Below, piece by piece: positions 18,540 to 25,208 of a DNA stretch of 64,000 nucleotides. A program made the position numbers and the translations under genes. The first letter of the stretch is position 1. Every line of letters begins with the position of its first letter. The notes under the pieces are model-generated. The model was not told the origin of the DNA. It saw nothing but the letters and a program-made list of their open reading frames with translations, and searched no databases. The stretch spans positions 62,001 through 126,000 of the forward strand of contig JAILIE010000065.1 of NCBI GenBank assembly GCA_024695415.1, written 5' to 3'. Source of the stretch: Clostridiales bacterium (GTDB taxonomy: Bacteria > Bacillota > Clostridia > Christensenellales > Aristaeellaceae).

Positions 18540-19565
18540 TTACTGACCGGACGCGCGAGCGCTCATGACCCGGTACATCATAATTCCGGCGGCCACGGAA
18601 GCGTTCAGGCTGTCGATGTGGCCCTTCATCGGAAGGGAAACGGCCCGGTCGCATTTTTCCTCTGTCAGGCGGCTGATCCCCTCGCCTTCCGCGCCGATGA
18701 CCAGCGCGACGCCGCCCCGGAAATCCGTGGCCAGGTAGTCCTCCCCGTTCATGGTGACGGCATAGACCCAGATATTCCTGGCCTGGAGCATTTCGATGGT
18801 CCGGTTCAGGTTGGTGACCCGCGCGACCTTCATGTATTCCACCGCGCCGGCGGAAGCCTTGACCGCGGACGGCGTCAGTCCGACGCTCCGGTGAAGCGGA
18901 ACGATGACGCCGTGGGCTCCGCAACATTCCGCGGAACGGATGATCGCGCCGAGGTTGTGCGGATCGGTAACGCCGTCGAGGATGATGATAAAGGGATCTT
19001 CGTTCCTGTCTTCCGCGGTCCGGAGGATATCCTCCACCGTGGAATAGCTGAAGGCGGACGCGAAGGCGATCAGGCCCTGGTGCCGGGGCGCGATTTCGTC
19101 CAGGCGCTCCTTGTCCACCACCTGGACGAGGACTTTCTGTTCCTTCGCTTTCTGGACGATCTCCATCGCAGAGCCGGAAAGCTCGCCCCGCTGGACCATC
19201 AGCTTCTCCAGGTCACGGCCGTTTTTCAGCGCCTCCCGGATGGGATTCCGTCCCGTCAGGATATAGGACTCTGTTCCGGAAGCGGCTGCTTCCGGAGCCG
19301 GAGCACGCTCCGGACGGTATTCAAAATCCTGGTAGGAGGCGGGAGCGCTTTCCCGTACGCCGCGGAATGAGCGGTCGGCGGAAGGCTTCGGGGCGGGAGC
19401 GCCGCTGCGGCGGGTGTCCGTCCGCCGGGTGTCCGTCCGGCGGTTATCCCGCCCGGAATGGCTGTCCGCGCCGCGGAAATCATTTTTCCTGCCGTCGTAC
19501 CGGCCGCCTTTCCCGGTGCTCCTGTCGCTGCGCCCCTTTGAGCGTGAATCCTGCTGGTAAGCCAT
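18540..19565 (-). CDS. rlmB: 23S rRNA (guanosine-2'-O-)-methyltransferase RlmB-like (SpoU family)
   Basis: A 341-residue SPOUT methyltransferase. The core begins about residue 98 with YILTGRNPIREALKNGRDLEKLMV (substrate-binding domain), and motifs ILDGVTDPHNLGAIIRSAECCGAHGVI, GAEGEGISRL and LPMKGHIDSLNASVAAGIMMY form the knotted SAM site. It methylates 23S rRNA, G2251 in E. coli numbering. The N-terminal about 95 residues are Arg/Gly/Ser-rich and disordered, with a repeated TDTRR unit; this is longer than usual and probably aids RNA binding. Part of mrnC-thyX-rlmB-sigH. Confidence 0.92.
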   Translation of the reverse strand: MAYQQDSRSKGRSDRSTGKGGRYDGRKNDFRGADSHSGRDNRRTDTRRTDTRRSGAPAPKPSADRSFRGVRESAPASYQDFEYRPERAPAPEAAASGTESYILTGRNPIREALKNGRDLEKLMVQRGELSGSAMEIVQKAKEQKVLVQVVDKERLDEIAPRHQGLIAFASAFSYSTVEDILRTAEDRNEDPFIIILDGVTDPHNLGAIIRSAECCGAHGVIVPLHRSVGLTPSAVKASAGAVEYMKVARVTNLNRTIEMLQARNIWVYAVTMNGEDYLATDFRGGVALVIGAEGEGISRLTEEKCDRAVSLPMKGHIDSLNASVAAGIMMYRVMSARASGQ

Positions 19566-20315
19566 TTATTTCTCCTCCGTCATTTGCTCGATCAGTTCCC
19601 TGCGCTCCCGGCGCTTCTGCTCCAGGAGACCGCAGCTTTTCTCCCCTTCGGGGCATTTGCCGCGAAGGCAGGCGGGACCCGCGTCCGCGAAAAGGTCCGG
19701 CGCCACGGAAAGGCACAGCCGGTGTATCTGCTCCGCCATGGCGCGTATTTCCCACTGGGCCCGGCTGCACATCCGCAGGGAGAAAAAGTGGCGGAGCTCC
19801 CGGACGTTCATGGTCATCAGGATGCGCGTTTCACAGGCGTTCGGAAGGACGAAACGGGCGTCCTCGTTACTGCTTTCCCCGGCGGAACCAAGGTCCTTCT
19901 GCCATTCGGTATACCAGCGCTCGATCTGTTCCATCTGGGCGGCGTAGCGTTCCACGGCTTCCGGGCCAAGGGCCTCGATCCGAGGGGGAATGATATACCC
20001 GAATCCTTTTTCATAGGAAACATAGCGCTGGCTCTGGACGGAAAAGCTGGCCAGGCGGTGGCGCGTGAGCTGCGCCAGCAAAACGCGGCTGACCCCCTCG
20101 ATCCCGAAGGTGAAGGACGCGTGCTCGAAAACCGACTCATGGCCCATGCTCATCAGCCGGCTGATAAAGGCGGACTGGTCCGCGGACGAAATCTTCGCCT
20201 CCAGGTCGGCAATGGATGAGCGGGAGTAGCAGAGCTTGGCGCCGAGCGCGACGGTTTCCTCCGGCGACAGCGTGTGCCGGATCAGGACAACCTTCATTTC
20301 TTTTCGTTCAGCCAT
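19566..20315 (-). CDS. thyX: FAD-dependent thymidylate synthase ThyX
   Basis: A 249-residue ThyX. The ThyX motif RHRLASFSVQSQR lies at 85-97, and NACETRILMTMNVRELRHFFSLRMCSRAQWEIR supplies dUMP/FAD contacts. It makes dTMP from dUMP using methylenetetrahydrofolate and FADH2. A C-terminal extension with the motif CxxGKCPEGEKSC is cysteine-rich. The start overlaps the mrnC stop by eight bases and its stop abuts the rlmB start, so it is embedded in the RNA-processing operon. No thyA is in the window. Confidence 0.95.
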   Translation of the reverse strand: MAERKEMKVVLIRHTLSPEETVALGAKLCYSRSSIADLEAKISSADQSAFISRLMSMGHESVFEHASFTFGIEGVSRVLLAQLTRHRLASFSVQSQRYVSYEKGFGYIIPPRIEALGPEAVERYAAQMEQIERWYTEWQKDLGSAGESSNEDARFVLPNACETRILMTMNVRELRHFFSLRMCSRAQWEIRAMAEQIHRLCLSVAPDLFADAGPACLRGKCPEGEKSCGLLEQKRRERRELIEQMTEEK

Positions 20316-20727
20316 TTTGGTTCCCTCCGAGAATCATGCGGGACAGTTCGAGGATTCGCTCCTCCCGGCCGCATAAATAAAGATATCCGATCAAAGCCTC
20401 AAAGGCGGTGGACGCCGCGTAGTCCTCCGGGTTCTGGTTCTTCGGCGAGGGATGGTGCGCGTGGGCGTTCCGCCCCCGGCGTACGATATCCGCCTCCTCC
20501 GCGTCCAGAAGCGGGGTAATGTCCCGGAGAAAAAGGGCCTGGCCGTGCGCGTTGACGTACCCGACGCAGGCGGAGTGCATATGATGGACGCTCAGGCCGC
20601 GGTGGATCATTTCCCCGCGGACGATCATTTCCCAGACCGTATCCCCGATATACGCCAGCTGCAGGGCATTCAGCATCGCCGCCTCATGCGGCCCGACAGG
20701 ATCGTACAAACGAAGGCCCAAACGCAC
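20308..20727 (-). CDS. mrnC: Mini-ribonuclease 3
   Basis: A 139-residue RNase III-like catalytic domain without a double-stranded RNA-binding domain. Features are LAYIGDTVWEMIVRGEMI (the catalytic signature with Asp), RRGRNAHAHHPSPKNQNPEDYAASTAFEALIGYLYL. It matures 23S rRNA ends in Bacillota. A TATAAT on the minus strand at 20747-20752 lies close upstream with a weak -35. It heads the mrnC-thyX-rlmB-sigH operon; the cysS gene that often precedes it is absent. Confidence 0.94.
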   Translation of the reverse strand: MRLGLRLYDPVGPHEAAMLNALQLAYIGDTVWEMIVRGEMIHRGLSVHHMHSACVGYVNAHGQALFLRDITPLLDAEEADIVRRGRNAHAHHPSPKNQNPEDYAASTAFEALIGYLYLCGREERILELSRMILGGNQNG

Positions 20728-20813
20728 CCCTCCCCAATCGTTCAGTATTATAACACATTTTCAGCAAATCCAAAGAGGTTTTTCTGCGGGATCAGTACGG
20801 GCCGGAAATACAA

Positions 20814-20839
20814 GAAAAGCTTCCGGATATTCCGGAAGC
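20814..20839 (-). terminator. Terminator of tRNA-Lys
   Basis: Minus strand GCTTCCGGA, a three-base loop, TCCGGAAGC, then TTTTCTT. It lies just after the tRNA 3' end. Confidence 0.85.
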
Positions 20840-20843
20840 CCTG

Positions 20844-20916
20844 TACACCATTAGGGACTCGAACCCTAGACACCCTGATTAAGAGTCAGGTGCTCTACCA
20901 ACTGAGCTAATGGTGC
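20844..20916 (-). tRNA. tRNA-Lys (anticodon CTT)
   Basis: A 73-base cloverleaf on the minus strand. Acceptor stem GCACCAT/ATGGTGT, D arm GCTC-AGTTGGTA-GAGC, anticodon stem CCTGA/TCAGG around CTCTTAA with CTT at 20883-20881, and T arm TAGGG-TTCGAGT-CCCTA. CCA is not encoded. Own promoter and terminator. Confidence 0.97.
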
Positions 20917-20933
20917 TCAAATCAACAGACGTT

Positions 20934-20961
20934 ATTATATATGGTTTTTCAGATTTGTCAA
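20934..20961 (-). promoter_or_regulatory. Promoter of tRNA-Lys
   Basis: Minus strand TTGACA, 16-base spacer, TATAAT, about 18 bases before the mature tRNA 5' end. Confidence 0.88.
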
Positions 20962-20987
20962 TAGGGAATTTCAGAAAAAAAGGCGGG

Positions 20988-21016
20988 AAAAAAGCGGCGG
21001 ACAGAAAGTCCGCCGC
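20988..21016 (-). terminator. Terminator of the ferredoxin gene
   Basis: Minus strand GCGGCGGAC, five-base loop, GTCCGCCGC, then TTTTTT. Directly behind the ferredoxin stop. Confidence 0.9.
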
Positions 21017-21027
21017 CGGGGAAACAA

Positions 21028-21198
21028 TTAAGCCTGGGCAGGAGCACCGACCGGGCAGGTTTCCGCGCACGCGCCGCATTCGACACACAGTTCGGGATTG
21101 ATTTCGAATTTGCCGTCGCCTTCGGAAATCGCGGAAACGGGGCATTCAGCAGCACAGGCACCGCAGCTGATGCATTCATCGGAAATTTTGTAAGCCAT
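21028..21198 (-). CDS. 2[4Fe-4S] ferredoxin
   Basis: A 56-residue clostridial-type ferredoxin, too short for the ORF track. It contains two CxxCxxCxxxCP motifs, CISCGACAAECP and CVECGACAETCP, each binding one 4Fe-4S cluster. It carries low-potential electrons in the cytoplasm for anaerobic metabolism. An AUGGAGGU ribosome-binding site precedes ATG 21198. The gene is monocistronic, with its own promoter and strong terminator, and a 6-bp-stem inverted repeat (TGTGTT/AACACA, 21216-21232) in the 5' leader. Confidence 0.97.
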   Translation of the reverse strand: MAYKISDECISCGACAAECPVSAISEGDGKFEINPELCVECGACAETCPVGAPAQA

Positions 21199-21243
21199 AG
21201 TTTACCTCCATTTATTGTGTTGCGATAACACAGATTCATCCAT

Positions 21244-21272
21244 AATATACCACCGGGAAAGGGAGTTTGCAA
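21244..21272 (-). promoter_or_regulatory. Promoter of the ferredoxin gene
   Basis: Minus strand TTGCAA, 17-base spacer, TATATT. It lies in the short gap after ricT. Confidence 0.75.
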
Positions 21273-21281
21273 GAAAAAACG

Positions 21282-22511
21282 TTACTCCCCGATGGAATTC
21301 ATCGCGCGCTCCACAGCGTCCGCCCAGCTGCCGGAAGGCTTTTTCGGCGCGGCGGGCTTCTCCTTTACGGGCTTTTCCGAAGCCGGGATTTCCCGGGCGG
21401 GGGCGGGAGAGGCGGCCGCATCGTTCTTCGGGCGGTTGGGATTCTCCCGGCGGACCGGCTTGCCGAGGCGGCTGTCCGGGCCGGACTGGGAACGTTCCTT
21501 TTCTTTTCGGTTATCGCGTCGGCCGTTCTCATTCCGCGGGGCGGCGGGAGCGGGCGCGCCGGCCTGGGCCTTCTCCGCGGGCGCGTCGGCAGGCGACGTC
21601 ATTTCCGCGTTTTCCACGGCGCAGGAAGCCGCTTCTGCGGGCGCCTCATCCGGGGGCTGCCGGCGGGCAGGCGCTGCCTTCGGCCGGGCCGCGCTGTTCC
21701 CGTCCACCGGGAAGGTAATGCTTTCGAGCGGATAGACGCGGATTTCGCTGGAGTCGCCGTTGGTGATCCGGACCGAAACCGTTTCCTTGACAATGTTCAG
21801 TTCGGAAACCGTGCCGATTCCGTCGGGAGTGTTGACTTCCCTGCCGGTTTTCGGCATCTTCTTCCGGGTCTGCTCATAATGGTCCTGCTCATATTTCAGG
21901 CAGCACATCAGCCGGCCGCAGACCCCGCTGATTTTGGTCGGGTTCAGGGAGAGGTTCTGCTCCTTGGCCATTTTGATGGATACCGGCTGGAATTCGGAAA
22001 GGAACGCGCCGCAGCAGATCGGCCGTCCGCAGGGCCCGAGGCCGCCGAGCATCTTCGCTTCGTCCCGGACACCGATCTGCCGGAGCTCGATGCGCATTTT
22101 GAAAACGGACGCGAGGTCCTTGACCAGGGAACGGAAGTCCACCCGGCCGTTGGCGGTGAAATAGAAAAGGATTTTGCTGGCGTCAAAGGCGTACTCGACG
22201 GATACCAGTTTCATATCCAGCTGATGCTCGGCGATTTTCTTCTGGCAGACCTGAAAGGCTTCCTTTTCCTTCTGGCGGTTTTCCGCGCCGCGGCGGATAT
22301 CCTGCTCCGTCGCGACCCTGATGATTTTTTTCAGCGGGGACGGCAGGGAATCCTCCTCCACGTCGCGCATTCCAATCATAACCTCGCCCAGGTCCTGGCC
22401 GCGGGACGTGTCCGCGATGACGAAATCGCCCGGCTTCAGGACCAGCTGGTTGGAATCAAAATAATAAATTTTCCCGTTTTTCTGGAGTTGTATTCCGACT
22501 ACGTTGACCAT
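21282..22511 (-). CDS. ricT: RicT (YaaT/PSP1-domain) regulator of RNase Y
   Basis: A 409-residue PSP1-family protein. The conserved core (about 1-270) has LGGLGPCGRPICCGAFL and KISGVCGRLMCCLKYEQDHY, whose cysteines ligate Fe-S clusters in the RicA-RicF-RicT (Y-complex). In B. subtilis this complex guides RNase Y mRNA processing and influences sporulation and competence. The last about 130 residues are Ala/Pro/Glu/Lys-rich and disordered, absent from the short Bacillus protein. Its start overlaps holB by 13 bases, the usual darA-holB-ricT order. Confidence 0.93.
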   Translation of the reverse strand: MVNVVGIQLQKNGKIYYFDSNQLVLKPGDFVIADTSRGQDLGEVMIGMRDVEEDSLPSPLKKIIRVATEQDIRRGAENRQKEKEAFQVCQKKIAEHQLDMKLVSVEYAFDASKILFYFTANGRVDFRSLVKDLASVFKMRIELRQIGVRDEAKMLGGLGPCGRPICCGAFLSEFQPVSIKMAKEQNLSLNPTKISGVCGRLMCCLKYEQDHYEQTRKKMPKTGREVNTPDGIGTVSELNIVKETVSVRITNGDSSEIRVYPLESITFPVDGNSAARPKAAPARRQPPDEAPAEAASCAVENAEMTSPADAPAEKAQAGAPAPAAPRNENGRRDNRKEKERSQSGPDSRLGKPVRRENPNRPKNDAAASPAPAREIPASEKPVKEKPAAPKKPSGSWADAVERAMNSIGE

Positions 22512-23518
22512 TTATTTCCTTCCCCCACAAAGACAAAGAGTAATTGTTCCAGTACCGCCTGGAAATTGACGGAAAACTGCAGCTGCTTCCGCGCGGCGGA
22601 GACAGCGTCTGAAAGCGCGGCGATATCCGGCAGGGCAGCTTCGCGGGCAAACCGCTTCCAGCGGTCCGGATACTCGGAAAGCATTCCCTCGGGAAGCTGT
22701 CCCATCCGTACCCCGACCAGGATCCGCAGCAGGGATTCCAGGATGTCCAGCAGCTCGTTCCCTTCCTCCCGCCGGTCCTTCCACGCGTTGGAGGCGGCGA
22801 GGATGCCGCTGGCGGATGTGGCGAAAAACAGGCTGATGGCCTCATTTCGCCGGGCCCAGTAGGCTTCATCCGACGAAAGCTCGATGGCCCGGCCGATGGA
22901 GCCGCCGGCCGCCTGGACCGCGCGCTTCGCGCGCTCCGGGGCGACTCCCCTGTCAAGGAGGATTCCGTGGATCATCCGGTCGTCCCAGGCCTTCAGGCGG
23001 ATCGGGCGGCAGCGGCTGATCACCGTGGTGAGCAGCGCGTCCGGATGATCCGTGACCAGGAAAAGATAGGTGTTGTCCGGCGGTTCCTCCAGGGTTTTCA
23101 GGAGGCAGTTCTGCGCCTGGGCCGTCATTTTGTCCGCGTCAAAAAGGAGCACGACCCGTGCGTTCCCGACCAGCGTGCTTTCCCCGCAGATCCGGATCAT
23201 CTCCCGGATATCGTCCACCGGAATGGTGGCACGGTCCTTCTTTACGTCCGGGGCGATCGGGATGCCCCGGCGGATGACCACCATGTCGGGATGCTCCAGG
23301 GAGGCGGCCAACAGGCAGTCCCTGCATGTACCGCAGGGACGGTCCCCGCCGGCGCCGCAGAGCAGCGAGGCTGCCGCCAGCGCCGCGAGCGTCCGTTTGC
23401 CGGTACCTTTCTCGCCGCTGACCAGATAGGCGTGGACCAGCTTCCGGTTCCGGAGCTGATCCAGCAGGAGGCGGACGTCCTCCCCCTGCGCGGTGAAAGA
23501 CTGCAAATCAGGGTTCAT
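22499..23518 (-). CDS. holB: DNA polymerase III delta-prime subunit
   Basis: A 339-residue AAA+ clamp-loader subunit. Walker A region SGEKGTGKRTLAA at about 34-46, zinc-binding cysteines in CGAGGDRPCGTCRDC, ARVVLLFDADKMTAQAQNCLLKTLEEPP (Walker B and SRC-adjacent region) are visible. It helps load the beta clamp at replication. It lies between darA and ricT, as in B. subtilis; tmk, which often precedes darA, is not here. Confidence 0.93.
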   Translation of the reverse strand: MNPDLQSFTAQGEDVRLLLDQLRNRKLVHAYLVSGEKGTGKRTLAALAAASLLCGAGGDRPCGTCRDCLLAASLEHPDMVVIRRGIPIAPDVKKDRATIPVDDIREMIRICGESTLVGNARVVLLFDADKMTAQAQNCLLKTLEEPPDNTYLFLVTDHPDALLTTVISRCRPIRLKAWDDRMIHGILLDRGVAPERAKRAVQAAGGSIGRAIELSSDEAYWARRNEAISLFFATSASGILAASNAWKDRREEGNELLDILESLLRILVGVRMGQLPEGMLSEYPDRWKRFAREAALPDIAALSDAVSAARKQLQFSVNFQAVLEQLLFVFVGEGNKWST

Positions 23519-23525
23519 GGCAGGG

Positions 23526-23858
23526 TTACACCTTCAGGAACTGATCGACGGAGAGAACAAAAAGCGTGGCGCCGCCCACCGTGACTTCCACCGGATAGGT
23601 GGTGTATTCCCCATGGGTGATCCCGCTGACAGCGGTGGCCGCGGCCGTCATCTGTTTCCGGCTCTTGCAGACGCTTTCAACGATATGGATCGCCTCTTCG
23701 ATCCGCTCCTCGTCCACGCCGAGCAGGAGCGTGGTATTGCCGGCCTTGAGGAAACCGCCGGTCGTGGCGAGCTTCGTGACGCCGAAGCCCTGCTGCATCA
23801 GTTTCGAAAGCAGTTTTGAAGAGTCTTCATCCTGAACGATGGCGATGATCAGTTTCAC
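23526..23858 (-). CDS. darA: Cyclic-di-AMP receptor DarA/PstA (DUF970)
   Basis: A 110-residue PII-like protein. MKLIIAIVQDEDSSKLLSKLMQQGFGVTKLATTGGFLKAGNTTLLLGV is the DUF970 signature, and the C-terminus ends in TVGGATLFVLSVDQF. DarA binds c-di-AMP as a trimer in Bacillota; its downstream target is not settled. First gene of darA-holB-ricT. TrkA/TrkH in this window are of the type of K+ systems often controlled by c-di-AMP elsewhere. Confidence 0.93.
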   Translation of the reverse strand: MKLIIAIVQDEDSSKLLSKLMQQGFGVTKLATTGGFLKAGNTTLLLGVDEERIEEAIHIVESVCKSRKQMTAAATAVSGITHGEYTTYPVEVTVGGATLFVLSVDQFLKV

Positions 23859-23977
23859 AATGAACTCCTCCTTCCCAAAATCAATTCAGTATACATTACA
23901 TGAACCGGAAAATCAAGGTTTGGACGCCCGCGCCGCGCCGCGGCCGGCCGGAAGTCACCGGCAGGCGGACAAAGCCC

Positions 23978-24006
23978 TTTACACGCGTGCGAAAAGCGGT
24001 TACACT
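23978..24006 (+). promoter_or_regulatory. Promoter of the THUMP methyltransferase gene
   Basis: TTTACA, 17-base spacer, TACACT, about 60 bases before the start codon. The 23859-24068 gap contains nothing else recognisable. Confidence 0.65.
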
Positions 24007-24068
24007 CACCCTGACAGGATCAGGGCGGACAGAAGGTTCCGCCCCGCTTCGGATACGGAGGGACGGCA

Positions 24069-25208
24069 ATGGAGATTTTCAACTGCTACGCCACGGCGGC
24101 ATTCGGGCTGGAAGGGCTGGTAGCCGGTGAACTGCGCGCGATGAACTTACCCGATGTCCGCGCGGAAAACGGCGGCGTCCGTTTTTCTGCCGCCATGGAG
24201 CAGGTGTTCGAAAGCAACCTTTCCCTCCGCTGCAGCGACCGCGTGATGATCATCCTGGCCGAGGGAAAATGCCTGTCCTTTGAGGAGCTTTTCCAGCTGG
24301 TCCTTTCAGTTCCCTGGGAGAAATACATGTCCGGTACGGAATCCATCGACATCAGCGCGAAATGCGCCCGCAGCCGGCTGATGAGCCCGCGGGACTGCCA
24401 GTCGATCACCAAGAAGGCGGTAATCGAGCGCCTGAAAAAAAAGACCGGAAGAAAGGTGTTCCCGGAGAACGGGCCTTCCTTCCCGGTGCTGGTATCCATT
24501 CATTCCGACGCCGTCAAAATCCTACTGAATACATCCGGCGACGCGCTGTCCCGGCGGGGTTACCGGACCTGGAACGGTGAGGCCCCCCTGAGGGAAACGC
24601 TGGCCGCGGCCCTGGTGGACCTGAGCCCATGGAAGAGCGGCATGCCGCTTTACGACCCCTGCTGCGGTACGGGCACCATCCTGATCGAGGCGGCGTGGAA
24701 AGCGGCGAACCGCGCGCCGGGGCTGACCCGGTCCTTTGCCATGGAGCGTTTTTCCTTCGCGGATGCCGCCGCGTTTTCAGCCCTCCGGAAGCGGAAGGAA
24801 CAGGAATGCGATTTCAGCCGGATCCGCGGAATCGGCGGCGGTGATATCGATCCGGAAGCGATCCGCCTGGCGGAACTTCACCTGAAGCAGTCCGGGACCT
24901 CCGGCCTCATTCCGCTTCGTAACGAACCGTTCCGGCAGGCGTCCATGACGGAAGCGCACGGTGTATTTATCTGCAATCCGCCCTACGGCGAGCGGCTCAG
25001 CGACCGGGAAAACTGCCGGAAACTGTACCGGGAGCTGCGGGAGATGTGGGCGCGGCATCCCGGCTGGTCCTTCTGCGCGATCTCTTCCGACCCGGCCTTT
25101 GAAAGGGCCTTCGGAAAGAAGGCGGACCGCCGGCGCCGGATCTATAACGGCCGCCTGGAATGCAATTACTATGTGTATTACGGTTCCGGCAAAACAGAAT
25201 CAGACTGA
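24069..25208 (+). CDS. THUMP-domain class I RNA methyltransferase (RlmL N-terminal/YpsC-like)
   Basis: A 379-residue protein with an N-terminal THUMP RNA-binding domain (about 1-155) and a Rossmann methyltransferase domain. The latter has YDPCCGTGTILIEAA and the catalytic FICNPPYGERL, typical of N2-guanine methylation of 23S rRNA (G2445 in E. coli RlmL). The E. coli C-terminal RlmK part is missing, as usual in Bacillota. GTACGGAGGGACGGCA precedes the start. The last 31 bases overlap the convergent YkuD-CapA gene. Confidence 0.9.
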   Translation: MEIFNCYATAAFGLEGLVAGELRAMNLPDVRAENGGVRFSAAMEQVFESNLSLRCSDRVMIILAEGKCLSFEELFQLVLSVPWEKYMSGTESIDISAKCARSRLMSPRDCQSITKKAVIERLKKKTGRKVFPENGPSFPVLVSIHSDAVKILLNTSGDALSRRGYRTWNGEAPLRETLAAALVDLSPWKSGMPLYDPCCGTGTILIEAAWKAANRAPGLTRSFAMERFSFADAAAFSALRKRKEQECDFSRIRGIGGGDIDPEAIRLAELHLKQSGTSGLIPLRNEPFRQASMTEAHGVFICNPPYGERLSDRENCRKLYRELREMWARHPGWSFCAISSDPAFERAFGKKADRRRRIYNGRLECNYYVYYGSGKTESD

